Below are positions 1 to 8,647 of a stretch of 64,000 bases of DNA, in pieces. Source of the stretch: Streptomyces novaecaesareae. GTDB lineage: Bacteria; Actinomycetota; Actinomycetes; Streptomycetales; Streptomycetaceae. The notes under the pieces were generated by a model. The model had not been told where the DNA came from, did no database searches, and was given only the letters and a program-made list of their open reading frames with translations. A program made the position numbers and the translations under genes. The stretch is taken from contig NZ_JNWQ01000012.1 of assembly GCF_000716875.1 (NCBI RefSeq), positions 1 through 64,000 on the forward strand, in the 5' to 3' direction. How positions within the stretch are numbered: the first letter of the stretch is position 1; every line of letters starts with the position of its first letter.

Positions 1-1
1 G

Positions 2-613
2 CTCGCGCCCGGCACCCCGGTCGAGGTCGTGTACGGGCCGCGCACCGGCAAGAACGTGGCGCTCACCTTCCACGGCAGCGGCGACCCGAAGCTGGCCACC
101 GCACTGCTGGAGATCGCCGAGCAGCGCGGCGCCAAGCTGACCGTGATGGTCGTCGGCAGCTGGCTCGACCAGCAGCCGCAGATGGCCCGGCGGATCCTGG
201 ACGGCGGCCACGAGCTGGGCAACCACACCCAGAACCACCTCAACATCTCCGCCATGACGCCCGACCAGGCGCGGGCCGAGATCGCCCAGTGCGCCGACCG
301 GCTGCAGCGGCTCACCGGCTCGATCGGCCGCTGGTTCCGGCCCTCCGCCACGCAGTACGCCACCCCGATGGTGCGCGAGCAGGCCAAGGCCGTCGGCTAC
401 GAGCACGTGCTCTCCTTCGACGTCGACCCGCGCGACTACAGCGATCCCTCGGCCGCCGAACTGCAGCGCCGGGTGCTGAACTCGGTGCGCGGCGGTTCGG
501 TGGTGGCCCTGCACATGGGCCACCAGTGCACGGTGGACGCACTGCCGGCCATCTTGGACGGGCTCGCCAAGGCGGGGCTCAAGCCGGTGACCGCCAGCCA
601 GCTGTGCGCGTGA
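2..613 (+). CDS. Polysaccharide deacetylase-family protein (5' end outside window)
   Basis: The reading frame is open from base 2, so the gene begins upstream and only its catalytic C-terminal part is seen. It has the NodB-homology layout: a first motif ALTFHGSGD (codons from about base 62), then ELGNHTQNH with the two metal-binding histidines, then RPSATQY and a late LHMGH motif. Family members remove acetyl groups from cell-wall or extracellular polysaccharides. The usual TFDDG motif is replaced by HGSGD, so the normal catalytic-base Asp is absent and the metal Asp is shifted; I recall similar variants in other actinomycetes. Activity is therefore uncertain. The downstream SDR gene is convergent. 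Confidence 0.85.
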   Translation, partial: LAPGTPVEVVYGPRTGKNVALTFHGSGDPKLATALLEIAEQRGAKLTVMVVGSWLDQQPQMARRILDGGHELGNHTQNHLNISAMTPDQARAEIAQCADRLQRLTGSIGRWFRPSATQYATPMVREQAKAVGYEHVLSFDVDPRDYSDPSAAELQRRVLNSVRGGSVVALHMGHQCTVDALPAILDGLAKAGLKPVTASQLCA

Positions 614-628
614 GGGCCGAGTACTCCT

Positions 629-662
629 GAGGCCCGGGGGCGCCCGAGGCCCGGGGGCGCCC
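629..662. repeat. 17-bp tandem repeat, two copies
   Basis: GAGGCCCGGGGGCGCCC occurs twice head to tail in the short gap between two convergent genes. The G/C-rich copies can fold on themselves and may help end transcription from either side, but there is no T-tract. Confidence 0.7.
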
Positions 663-676
663 GAGCGCCGTACCGG

Positions 677-1495
677 TCAGACCATCGGGTCGTCGTCCTT
701 GTACGGGCGCAGCCGCAGCGTGCGCGCGTCCGCGGCGCGGATCGCCTCGGCCTGGTGGACCAGTTCCTCCAGGTCGTCCCGCCCGGCGTGGATGAACCGC
801 CCGTGCAGCGCGTCGAAGCGGCCGCGGGCGGCGTCCACGGTGACCGCGACCATGTACGGGATGGAGCCCCAGGCCTTCATGTCCCTGAACATCGGCATCC
901 TGGCGGTCATGTCGGTGGCCACCGCGCCCGGGCTGATGTCGAGGACGACGACGTCGTGCCGGGCGAGCGAGTCCGCCATGTTGTCGGAGAGCTGGAGCAG
1001 TGCGCCCTTGGAGGTGGCGTAGGCGGTGTAGTTGCCGTCGGGGCGCAGCGCGAAGCCGGAGTTGAGGTTGATCACCCGGCCGCTCCGCCGGGCGACCATA
1101 CCGGGCAGTACGCAGCGCAGCAGGTTGTAGGGGCCGCGCAGGTTGGTCTCGATCACCTGCCACCACTGGTTGGCGTCGGTCTCCCAGATCGGCACCTCGG
1201 CGCGGTCGACCAGGCCGGCGTTGTTGATCAGCAGGTCGATCGGGCCGAGGTCGCGCTCGACGAGCCGTACGGCCTCGCGCACCGAGCCGGGCCGGGTGAC
1301 GTCGGCGGTGACGGCGACGCCCCGGGAGCCGTGCTTGACGCACTCCCTGAGGGTCTCGGTCAGCGTCTCGTGGGTGCGGCCGACCAGGCCGACGGCCATT
1401 CCCTCGGCGGCCAGGCCGATGGCGATCTCCCGGCCGATGCCCCGGCCGGCGCCGGTGACCAGGGCGACCTGTCCTGTGAGCGATCCCGTCGGCAC
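677..1495 (-). CDS. Short-chain dehydrogenase/reductase
   Basis: A 272-residue classical SDR. The NAD(P) loop TGAGRGIG is at residues 14-21, NNAG at 91-94, a catalytic Ser near 146, and the YxxxK pair is Y159/K163 (YATSK). I chose the GTG at 1495 because GGAAGGGAG sits just upstream and the glycine-rich loop follows at the usual distance; the open frame continues much further upstream without meaning. The C-terminal 70 residues are charged and carry no membrane segment, so it should be a soluble oxidoreductase. The substrate cannot be told. It is divergent from the hydroxyacyl-CoA dehydrogenase at 1778, and the 280-bp gap between them must hold both promoters. Confidence 0.85.
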   Translation of the reverse strand: MPTGSLTGQVALVTGAGRGIGREIAIGLAAEGMAVGLVGRTHETLTETLRECVKHGSRGVAVTADVTRPGSVREAVRLVERDLGPIDLLINNAGLVDRAEVPIWETDANQWWQVIETNLRGPYNLLRCVLPGMVARRSGRVINLNSGFALRPDGNYTAYATSKGALLQLSDNMADSLARHDVVVLDISPGAVATDMTARMPMFRDMKAWGSIPYMVAVTVDAARGRFDALHGRFIHAGRDDLEELVHQAEAIRAADARTLRLRPYKDDDPMV

Positions 1496-1777
1496 CGTGT
1501 GCTCCCTTCCCGTCCCCGGCCCCCGTCTGCGGCATTCTGTCGGTCGGCGGACGGTGGCGGCCCCGGGCACACCCGCCGGGCGCACGGCCTCACCCGTTCG
1601 GGCGACTCCCGGCGGTGGCACTCCTCCGGGGAGGGGGTGACCTACTGGCCGGTACGGAGTAGTAACGTCGTCGGGGCGGTGACCGGTGCACCCATTCCGG
1701 CACACCGGCCCGTTGACCAGCAGCTCGCTGGGCCACCAGTCGCTGGGCGACCCCCAGCACCACCGAAGGGCAACTGA

Positions 1778-2647
1778 GTGAGTGACATCGCGCGCGTCGG
1801 AGTAGTCGGCTGCGGTCTGATGGGGTCGGGCATCGCCGAGGTCTTCGCCCGGGCCGGGCTGGACGTCCTGGTGTCGGAGGCCAGCGGTGAGGCGCTGGAG
1901 TTCGGCCGTACCCGGCTGACCAACTCCCTGGACACGGCGGTCAAGCGCGGCAAGCTGACCCCCGAGCAGCGGGACGAGGCGATGGCCCGGCTGTCCTTCA
2001 CCGTGGAGCTGTCCGACTTCGCCGACCGCGACCTGGTGGTCGAGGCCGTGGCCGAGCGCGAGGACATCAAGGTCCGGATCTTCCAGACGCTGGACCAGGT
2101 GATCGAGCGCCGCGACGCGATCCTCGCCTCCAACACCTCCTCGATCCCGATCGTGAAGCTGGCCGCCGCCACCTCCCGCCCGGAGCAGGTCATCGGCCTG
2201 CACTTCTTCAACCCGGCGCCGGTGCAGAAGCTGGTCGAGGTCATCCCGACCCTGACCACCTCGGCGACCACCACCGAGCGGGTCGAGGCCTTCGCCACCC
2301 AGGTGCTCGCCAAGGAGCCGATCCGCGCCCGTGACCGGGCCGGCTTCGTGGTCAACGCGCTGCTGGTGCCGTACCTGCTGTCCGCGGTGCGGATGTTCGA
2401 GTCGGGCGTGGCCACCGCCTCCGACATCGACAAGGGCATGGAGGCCGGCTGCGCCCACCCGATGGGCCCGCTGCGGCTGTGCGACCTGATCGGCCTGGAC
2501 ACCATCGTCTCGATCGCCGAGTCGATGTACGACGAGTACAAGGAGCCGCTGTACGCCGCTCCGCCGCTGCTCTCCCGGATGGTCGACGCGGGCCTGCTGG
2601 GCCGCAAGTCCGGCCGCGGCTTCTACGACTACACCGCGAGCGCCTGA
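1778..2647 (+). CDS. 3-hydroxybutyryl-CoA dehydrogenase
   Basis: A 289-residue NAD-dependent 3-hydroxyacyl-CoA dehydrogenase, the normal length for the stand-alone PaaH/Hbd/FadB2 type. The Rossmann motif GCGLMG is at residues 11-16, the SNTSS substrate loop near 118-122, and the catalytic His is in LHFFNPAP (H142). It interconverts 3-hydroxyacyl-CoA and 3-oxoacyl-CoA, most likely 3-hydroxybutyryl-CoA, in fatty acid or butyrate/PHB metabolism. The start is GTG with GAAGGG 7 bp upstream; an ATG is not available nearby. It is monocistronic: a strong hairpin follows and the next gene is convergent. Confidence 0.93.
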   Translation: MSDIARVGVVGCGLMGSGIAEVFARAGLDVLVSEASGEALEFGRTRLTNSLDTAVKRGKLTPEQRDEAMARLSFTVELSDFADRDLVVEAVAEREDIKVRIFQTLDQVIERRDAILASNTSSIPIVKLAAATSRPEQVIGLHFFNPAPVQKLVEVIPTLTTSATTTERVEAFATQVLAKEPIRARDRAGFVVNALLVPYLLSAVRMFESGVATASDIDKGMEAGCAHPMGPLRLCDLIGLDTIVSIAESMYDEYKEPLYAAPPLLSRMVDAGLLGRKSGRGFYDYTASA

Positions 2648-2667
2648 CCGCTTCCGGCGGGAGCGAC

Positions 2668-2708
2668 AGCGGGGCCCGGCGGCCGTGATCCGGCCGTCGG
2701 GCCCTGCT
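2668..2708. terminator. Bidirectional terminator hairpin
   Basis: Arms 2668-2685 and 2691-2708 pair over 18 bp with two G-U wobbles around a TGATC loop. It lies between the convergent dehydrogenase and chitosanase genes and can serve both. Confidence 0.7.
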
Positions 2709-2730
2709 CCTCGTGGCTTTTGACGTCGCG

Positions 2731-3573
2731 TCAGCTGTTGATGGCGTAGCTGTCGCCGTAGACCTTCCACTTCAGCGGCGGGTTGAGGTCGAAGTTCCTG
2801 GCGTTGAGGAAGACCAGCTGCTCGGTGTCCACCCGGCTGGTGTCGGAGTGGGCGTCCTCCTTCTTCATGACCACCTTGCGGGCGTCCATGAACGCCTTGA
2901 GGTAGGTGGTCTCGTCGCCGCCCTGGGCGGGGGTCCTGGCCTTCTTCATGGCGGCGGCGCGGATGCCGCCGAAGCTGTCCGAGCTGTCGCCCGGGCCGTG
3001 CATGACGATGGCGTCGTAGTAGACGAACTGGCCGAGCGCGCGCAGGCCGTCGGCCTTGGCCTGGTTGACGGAGGGGTTGAAGTAGACGCGGTCGCGCTCG
3101 TCGTTCTGGGCCTGCTGGAAGACGGTGTCCTTGGCGGCCGTGGCCCAGTCGCGCTCGAAGGCGGAGCCGAGGCCGGCGTGCGACTCGGTGCCGTTGACCT
3201 TCTTCAGAGCCGGCAGGTACTTGGCGAGGATGTTGCCGGGCTTGAGGTCGGTGTAGTGCTGGACCAGCTCCAGCATGTCGCCCGTGCCGGAACAGAAGCC
3301 GATGATGCCGGCGGTGTAGCCGCGGCCGTCCTTGATGTCCTCGATGTACTTGTACTGGGCCTTCCAGTCCAGTGAGGAGTTCTCCGCACTGGACACCAGC
3401 TGCATCGCGATGTCCTTCTTGTGCGGGTCGTCCAGCCCGACCCCCTTGAGCTGGACGGACGCGGCCGGCGCCGGAGCGGCCTGGGCCGCCGTGGTGGCCG
3501 CGACGGTGAGGGGCGCGGCCACCAGGGCGGCGGCGAGGGCTATGCGGAGGGCACGACGGGGCTGAGGGCGCAT
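2731..3573 (-). CDS. csn: Secreted GH46 chitosanase
   Basis: A 280-residue protein with a signal peptide (twin basic start, hydrophobic core, AQAA near 30-33) and a glycoside hydrolase 46 domain. It closely resembles the classic Streptomyces/Kitasatospora chitosanases: the catalytic pair is E64 (in SSAENSS) and D82 (in EDIKDGRGYT), followed by the conserved IGFCSGTGDML segment. It hydrolyses partially deacetylated chitosan outside the cell by an inverting mechanism. The gene is monocistronic, with a perfect 19-bp palindrome just upstream of the start that should be its repressor operator. No CsnR-like regulator is adjacent. Both catalytic acids and the full length are present, so I expect it to be active. 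Confidence 0.95.
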   Translation of the reverse strand: MRPQPRRALRIALAAALVAAPLTVAATTAAQAAPAPAASVQLKGVGLDDPHKKDIAMQLVSSAENSSLDWKAQYKYIEDIKDGRGYTAGIIGFCSGTGDMLELVQHYTDLKPGNILAKYLPALKKVNGTESHAGLGSAFERDWATAAKDTVFQQAQNDERDRVYFNPSVNQAKADGLRALGQFVYYDAIVMHGPGDSSDSFGGIRAAAMKKARTPAQGGDETTYLKAFMDARKVVMKKEDAHSDTSRVDTEQLVFLNARNFDLNPPLKWKVYGDSYAINS

Positions 3574-3595
3574 GGGACGCTCCGATTCCTCATGG

Positions 3596-3614
3596 GTTAG
3601 GAAACTTTCCTAAC
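3596..3614 (-). promoter_or_regulatory. Perfect palindromic operator of the chitosanase gene
   Basis: GTTAGGAAACTTTCCTAAC is a perfect dyad (9-1-9) ending 22 bp before the chitosanase start codon. A palindrome of this kind bound by a repressor (CsnR) is known upstream of csn genes in Streptomyces lividans and Kitasatospora; the match to that site is from memory and was not checked. Confidence 0.75.
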
Positions 3615-3695
3615 GAGAGGAAAGGAAACGCCCTCCGGCCCCGCCCCCGCAAGGGTTTTGACGGAAACTCTTCAAGCGATCATGGGAGCCCCAGG

Positions 3696-4661
3696 TCAGA
3701 CCGCCCGGCGCCGGACCCACCAGACCGCCGCCGCGCACAGGGCCACGGCGAGCAGGGCCGTCCAGCCGAACTCGATGAACTGGAAAGGCCAGTAGCGGTC
3801 GGCCGGCTGGTAGGACTCGTGCAGCGAGTAGCCGCCATCGCTCAGCAGCTTCTGGGCCCCGTAGTAGTCGCCGCCCAGATCGTAGAGCCGGTCGAGGCCG
3901 AGCCGGTTCCCCGCCGGGTCGGTGACCCAGAAGCTGCCCTCCCAGCGGTGGTCGAGCGAGGTCTGGGCGAGCGTGTGCACGGTGTCCTCGAACGGGGTGC
4001 GGTAGTGGAAGCGCAGCGACTCGGCGACCAGGGTGGTCACCACCGAGGCCGCCACCCCGATCCCCACCGCCACCAGCGTCCGCCGCAGCACGGCCCCGGC
4101 GAGCGCGGACAGCGCGAAGACCAGCAGCACCCGGCCCAGCAGCGCGGGAGGGGCGCTGGCGAACACCAGCGGAGCGAACCGGCCCCCAGTCGCCGCCAGC
4201 GGCGCGATCCACCAGTTGAGCACCGCCGCCGTCAGGGCCGTCGCGACGGCCAGCGTGCTGCCGACGACGACCAGTCCGCCGACCGTCCAGCGGGTGCGCC
4301 CGGCTCCCTGGGTCCAGGCGAAGCGCACCGTGCCGTGCTCGAACTCCCGGGCCAGCAGCGGGGCTCCGACGAACGCCCCGAGGGCACCGCCCAGGAAGTA
4401 GACCACGTTCCCGCCGACCATCAGCCCGGTGCCGTACTCGCGCCGGAACTCCTTCCAGCGCTCGTTGCACGTCCGCAGCGCCATGTCGCACTCGGCCGCA
4501 CCGGAGCGGTCGAGTCCCGCGTGGACGTAGTACCCGGTGACGGCCAGCACGAGGATCAGCCCGGCGAGGACGCCCAGCAGGGTCCGCAGCGCGGGCCGGT
4601 GGCGCAGCCCGGCCGCCCGCAGGACGGCGGAGCGGGGCGGCGCGATGGTCGTGGAGCTCAC
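3696..4661 (-). CDS. ABC transporter permease, ABC-2 type
   Basis: A 321-residue integral membrane protein with about six hydrophobic segments: one near residues 25-50, several between 75 and 220, and one at the C-terminus followed by a basic tail. A large loop near 30-75 has two cysteines and is probably extracytoplasmic. The GTG start (VSSTTIAPP) overlaps the ATPase stop codon as GTGA, so the two are translationally coupled; a longer reading from further upstream would lie inside the ATPase gene and has no support. With the ATPase and the GntR regulator it forms a three-gene operon typical of YtrA-regulated ABC systems. The substrate is unknown; such systems often handle antibiotics or envelope stress. 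Confidence 0.8.
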   Translation of the reverse strand: MSSTTIAPPRSAVLRAAGLRHRPALRTLLGVLAGLILVLAVTGYYVHAGLDRSGAAECDMALRTCNERWKEFRREYGTGLMVGGNVVYFLGGALGAFVGAPLLAREFEHGTVRFAWTQGAGRTRWTVGGLVVVGSTLAVATALTAAVLNWWIAPLAATGGRFAPLVFASAPPALLGRVLLVFALSALAGAVLRRTLVAVGIGVAASVVTTLVAESLRFHYRTPFEDTVHTLAQTSLDHRWEGSFWVTDPAGNRLGLDRLYDLGGDYYGAQKLLSDGGYSLHESYQPADRYWPFQFIEFGWTALLAVALCAAAVWWVRRRAV

Positions 4662-5584
4662 GGCAGCAGTACCTTCTCGTTCGGGGGGAGGGCCCCGCGC
4701 GGGCCGGGGAGGGCGGAGGCGGTCGGCTCGCGCAGGTAGGCGAGCACCAACTCCTCCAGGCCGATGCGCTGTTGGCGCCATTCGCCGGAGACCGGGGCGT
4801 CCACGCCACCGGTGCGGACCAGCAGGTGGGACTGGGCTCCGGCCCGGCGGTCGCGGACCACCGGCAGCCGGTCGGCGACGTCGTCCGCCTCGACGGTCGG
4901 GCCGGTGAGCATCCGGTGGCCGCCCAGCAGGTCGTCCACCTCCCCCGCCACCTGGACCCGGCCGCCGCCGAGCACCACCAGGTAGTCGCAGCTCTGCTCC
5001 AGCTCGTTGACGGCGTGGGAGGAGAACATCACCGACAGCCCGTCCTCGGCCACCGCGGTCAGCAGCACGGCCATGAAGTCATGCCGGGCCAGCGGGTCGA
5101 GCGAGGCCAAGGGCTCGTCCAGCAGCAGGAGTTCGGGGCGCTTGGCGAGCGCGAGGGCGAGCGAGACCTGGGCCTGCTGACCGCCGGAGAGGCGGCCGTA
5201 CCGGCGGTCCAGCGGAATGCCGAGGCCCTCCAGGTGGGCCTTGGCGCGGTCGCCGTCCCACCGGCGGTTGAGGTGGCGGCCCATCGCGAGCAGGTCGCGT
5301 ACGGGCAGGCCCGGGTAGAGCGAGGCGTTCTGGGCGACGAAGCCGATCCGGTCCAACGCCCTGGGCGAGCCGGGGAGTTGGTCGCCGAGGACGGTCAGGG
5401 CGCCCTCGCTCGGCAGGCTCAGGCCGGCGGCCAGGCTCAGCAGCGTGGTCTTGCCGGCGCCGTTCGGGCCGACCAGCGCCACCACGTGCCCGGCCGGGAC
5501 GGCGAGCCGGCAGTCCCGCAGCGCCCAGGAGCGGCGGTAGCGCTTGCCGAGCCCGGCGCAGTCGATCACCGTGTCCACGGCCAT
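4658..5584 (-). CDS. ABC transporter ATP-binding protein
   Basis: A 308-residue nucleotide-binding subunit. Walker A GPNGAGKT is at residues 39-46, the signature LSGGQ at 132-136, Walker B LLLLDEP at 152-158 and the switch His in SSHAVNE at 190. The last 90 residues form a C-terminal extension of the kind found in drug/antibiotic exporters of the CcmA/DrrA group. Its ATG overlaps the GntR stop codon by one base (TGATG) and its stop overlaps the permease start, so the three proteins are made together. It energises the membrane protein encoded at 3696-4661. Confidence 0.92.
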   Translation of the reverse strand: MAVDTVIDCAGLGKRYRRSWALRDCRLAVPAGHVVALVGPNGAGKTTLLSLAAGLSLPSEGALTVLGDQLPGSPRALDRIGFVAQNASLYPGLPVRDLLAMGRHLNRRWDGDRAKAHLEGLGIPLDRRYGRLSGGQQAQVSLALALAKRPELLLLDEPLASLDPLARHDFMAVLLTAVAEDGLSVMFSSHAVNELEQSCDYLVVLGGGRVQVAGEVDDLLGGHRMLTGPTVEADDVADRLPVVRDRRAGAQSHLLVRTGGVDAPVSGEWRQQRIGLEELVLAYLREPTASALPGPRGALPPNEKVLLP

Positions 5585-6021
5585 CAGGCCACCACCCCGT
5601 CCCGACCCTCGCGCAGGTCGCGCAGCGCGTCCTCGAACACCGCGGCCATCCCCTCCTCGTCCAGCCCGGCGGTCCGCGCCGAGCGCATCCAGTCCAGCAA
5701 CCCCCGCCGCAGCGCGGCCCGTTCGCGCAGCGGCACCACCCCTGCGGGCAGCCCCCGTACGAAGGTGCCCTGGCCCCGGCGGCCGACGGCGAGGCCTCGG
5801 TGCTCCAGTTCGCGGTACGCCTTGAGCACGGTGTTCGGGTTGATCGCCAGCCCGGCCACCGCCTCGCGCACCCGGGGCAGCCGGTCCCCCTCGGTCAACC
5901 AGCCCATCCGCAGCGCCTGTTCGACCTGCTGCACGAGCTGCAGATAGGTCGGGACGCCGGAGGCCGGGTCCAGGCGGAACTCGATCGGCGAGGGCTGGTC
6001 GTCGCCTTTATCTACTTCCAT
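5584..6021 (-). CDS. GntR-family regulator, YtrA subfamily
   Basis: A 145-residue regulator with the short GntR layout: an N-terminal winged helix (residues 25-90, with PTYLQLVQQVEQAL, the recognition segment LAINPNTVLKAYRELEHRG and the wing GRRGQGTFV) and a small helical dimerisation tail. This size and the downstream ABC genes fit the YtrA subfamily, which usually represses its own operon. The start codon at 6021 is embedded in a dyad and lies only 7 bp after a -10-like hexamer, so the mRNA is probably leaderless and autorepressed. Ligand unknown. Confidence 0.9.
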   Translation of the reverse strand: MEVDKGDDQPSPIEFRLDPASGVPTYLQLVQQVEQALRMGWLTEGDRLPRVREAVAGLAINPNTVLKAYRELEHRGLAVGRRGQGTFVRGLPAGVVPLRERAALRRGLLDWMRSARTAGLDEEGMAAVFEDALRDLREGRDGVVA

Positions 6022-6058
6022 AGGTAAAGAGATAAACCATGAGCTGAGACTCCGTCAA
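6007..6058 (-). promoter_or_regulatory. Promoter and operator of the GntR-ABC operon (leaderless)
   Basis: On the minus strand TTGACG (6053-6058) is followed after 18 bp by TATCTC (6029-6034) and, 7 bp later, by the ATG of the GntR gene. An inverted repeat TTTATCT (6007-6013) / AGATAAA (6030-6036) straddles the start codon. The arrangement predicts a transcript starting at or next to the ATG, and repression by the gene's own product. Confidence 0.6.
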
Positions 6059-6090
6059 CCCAAGACACCGTCAAATCCGGGAAACGCGAA

Positions 6091-6127
6091 GGGCCCCGCC
6101 CGGACCTCGGTGGTCCGGGCGGGGCCC
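6091..6127 (-). terminator. Terminator after pheT
   Basis: A perfect 16-bp stem (6091-6106 with 6112-6127) around TCGGT, 18 bp past the pheT stop codon. It also separates pheST from the GntR operon. Confidence 0.8.
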
Positions 6128-6145
6128 TCCTGGGGCGCTACGGGA

Positions 6146-8647
6146 TCAGGCGCCGCGCAGCACCGCTCCGGTGCGGGCGACGGCCTCGGCCACGGCCGCC
6201 TCGCGGGCCGCGCTGGCCTCGTCGGCGGTCAGCGTGCGGTCGACGGCGCGGAAGCGCAGCGCGTAGGCCAGCGACTTCTTGCCCTCGCCGATCTGCTCGC
6301 CGGTGAACACGTCGAACAGCCGGATGGCCTCCAGCAGTTCGCCGGCGCCCGCGCGCAGCGCGGACTCGACGTCGGCGGCCGGGACCTTCGTGTCGACGAT
6401 CAGCGCGACGTCCTGGGTGGCCACCGGGAAGCCGGAGACGGTCGGGCCACTGACCCGCTCGGCACCGTCGGCCGTCAGCAGGTCGACGTCGATCTCCATC
6501 GCGGCGCTACGGGCCGGCAGCCCGAGCGCCTTGACCACCCGCGGGTGCAGCTCACCGGCGTGGCCGACCACCCGGTCGGTGCCGGCGACGACCAGCTCGG
6601 CGCAGCGGCCCGGGTGCCAGGGCGCCAGCTGCCCCTGGCGCACGGTCAGCTCGACGCCGGCCGCACGGGCCACCGTGCGGGCCGCCTCGACGGCGTCCGC
6701 CCAGGAGGCCTGGTCGCCCTTGCCCCACCAGCCCGACGGCAGCCGCTCGCCCGCGAGGGCGACGGCGATCCGGCGCGGCTGGTCCGGCAGCGCGGCGTCG
6801 AGCTCGGCCAGCTCCTCGTCGCTGGGCCGGTGGTCGACGGCCGGGCGGGGGGCCACGCTCAGCTCGTCCTTGGGCAGGAAGACGGTGCCGGTCTCGAAGA
6901 TCGCCAGGTCGGTGTTGCCGCGGCCGATGTTGCGGCGCAGCGCCCCGAGCAGGCCCGGCAGCATGGTGGTGCGCAGCGCCGGCTCCTCGTCGTTGAGCGG
7001 GTTGACCAGCTTCACCGTCCGGCGGCGGCGGTCGTCCGCCTCCAGGCCGAGCGCCTCCCAGGCGGCCTCGCCGAGGAACGGGTAGTTGTTGACCTCGACG
7101 TAGCCGGCCGCGGCCAGCGCGACGCCGATCCGGCGGTTGACGCGCTGGGCCTCGGTCAGGCCCTTGCCCGGCGGGACGTTGGGCATCCGGGCGGGGACGT
7201 TGTCGTAGCCCTCCAGCCGGATGACCTCCTCCGCGAGGTCGTACGGGTCGGTGAGGTCGGGGCGCCAGGTCGGCGGGGTGACCTCCAGGACGTCCGCACC
7301 GGCGACCGAGCAGCCGACCTCCTGCAGGCGCCGGGTGACGGTCTCGCGGCCGTACTCGGTGCCGGCCACCCGGTCGGGCAGGTCGGCGGCGATGGTGATG
7401 GTGCGCACCGGGTGCGGGGCGGCGATGTCGGTGACCCCGGCCTCGGCGGTGCCGCCGGCGATCAGGACGAGCAGGTCGACGGCGCGCTGCGCGGCGGCGC
7501 GGGCGGCCTCCGGGTCGACGCCGCGCTCGAAGCGCTTGGACGCCTCGGAGGGCAGCTTGTGCCGCTTGGCGGTGCGGGCGATGGCGACCGGGTCGAAGTG
7601 CGCCGCCTCGATGATGACCTCGGTGGTGCCCGGGCCGGCGGCCGGGTCGAGGATCTCGGTGGAGGCGCCGCCCATGACGCCGGCCAGGCCGATCGGGCCG
7701 CTGCTGTCGCAGATCAGCAGGTCCTCGGCGGAGAGCTTGCGCTCGACGCCGTCGAGGGTGGTGAGGGTCTCGCCCTCCTCCGCCCGGCGGACCACGATCG
7801 GGCCGTTCACGCGCTGCTTGTCGTAGGCGTGCAGCGGCTGGCCGACCTCCAGCATCACGTAGTTGGTGATGTCGACGGTCAGCGAGATCGGGCGGATGCC
7901 GGCCTTCTGCAGGCGGCGCTGCAGCCAGATCGGGGACTTGGCGTTCGGGTCGACGCCGACGACCGTACGGGCCACGAAGCGGTCGCAGCCGACCGGGTCG
8001 TTGACCTTGACCAGGTAGCCGAAGGAGTTGGCCGGCGGCACGTCGAGCAGCGCCGGGTCGGCCAGCGGCAGACCGTACGCGGCGGCGGCCTCGCGGGCCA
8101 CCCCGCGCAGCGACAGGCAGTAGCCGCGGTCCGGGGTGACGGCGATGTCGAGCACCTCGTCGACGAGCTGGAGCAGCTCGATGGCGTCGGTGCCGGGCTC
8201 GTACTCCGGCGGGAGCACGATGATGCCGCTGTGGTCGTCGCCCATGCCCAGCTCACGGGCGGAGCAGATCATGCCGGCCGAGGTGTGGCCGTAGGTCTGG
8301 CGGGCCGCGATCGGGAAGGGGCCGGGCAGCACGGCGCCGGGGAGCACGACCACGACCTTGTCGCCGACCGCGAAGTTGGTCGCGCCGCAGACGATCTCCT
8401 GCGGCTCGCCGGTGCCGTTGGCGTCGCCGACGTTGACGTAGCAGTGCCGGATCGGCTTCTTGAAGCCGGTCAGCTCGTCGATGGAGAGCACCTCGCCGAC
8501 CACCAGCGGGCCCTTGAGCTCGCCGCCGAGCTGCTCGACGGTCTCGACCTCCAGGCCGGCCCGGACCAGGCGCTCGGCGACGTCACGGCCGGTCTCGCCG
8601 GCCGGCAGGTCGACGTACTCGCGCAGCCAGGAAAGCGGGACGCGCAT
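6146..8647 (-). CDS. pheT: Phenylalanyl-tRNA synthetase beta subunit
   Basis: An 833-residue protein of standard length for bacterial PheT. It starts [13 protein letters not shown], has the tRNA-binding OB domain at about 40-150, the B3/B4 editing region and the B5 domain in the middle, and the anticodon-binding FDX-ACB domain over the last 95 residues (from [15 protein letters not shown]). It works in the cytoplasm as part of the (alpha-beta)2 enzyme that charges tRNA-Phe; this subunit binds tRNA and hydrolyses misacylated Tyr-tRNA. The ATG overlaps the pheS stop codon as TGATG, giving coupled synthesis. No oddities seen. Confidence 0.97.
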   Translation of the reverse strand: MRVPLSWLREYVDLPAGETGRDVAERLVRAGLEVETVEQLGGELKGPLVVGEVLSIDELTGFKKPIRHCYVNVGDANGTGEPQEIVCGATNFAVGDKVVVVLPGAVLPGPFPIAARQTYGHTSAGMICSARELGMGDDHSGIIVLPPEYEPGTDAIELLQLVDEVLDIAVTPDRGYCLSLRGVAREAAAAYGLPLADPALLDVPPANSFGYLVKVNDPVGCDRFVARTVVGVDPNAKSPIWLQRRLQKAGIRPISLTVDITNYVMLEVGQPLHAYDKQRVNGPIVVRRAEEGETLTTLDGVERKLSAEDLLICDSSGPIGLAGVMGGASTEILDPAAGPGTTEVIIEAAHFDPVAIARTAKRHKLPSEASKRFERGVDPEAARAAAQRAVDLLVLIAGGTAEAGVTDIAAPHPVRTITIAADLPDRVAGTEYGRETVTRRLQEVGCSVAGADVLEVTPPTWRPDLTDPYDLAEEVIRLEGYDNVPARMPNVPPGKGLTEAQRVNRRIGVALAAAGYVEVNNYPFLGEAAWEALGLEADDRRRRTVKLVNPLNDEEPALRTTMLPGLLGALRRNIGRGNTDLAIFETGTVFLPKDELSVAPRPAVDHRPSDEELAELDAALPDQPRRIAVALAGERLPSGWWGKGDQASWADAVEAARTVARAAGVELTVRQGQLAPWHPGRCAELVVAGTDRVVGHAGELHPRVVKALGLPARSAAMEIDVDLLTADGAERVSGPTVSGFPVATQDVALIVDTKVPAADVESALRAGAGELLEAIRLFDVFTGEQIGEGKKSLAYALRFRAVDRTLTADEASAAREAAVAEAVARTGAVLRGA

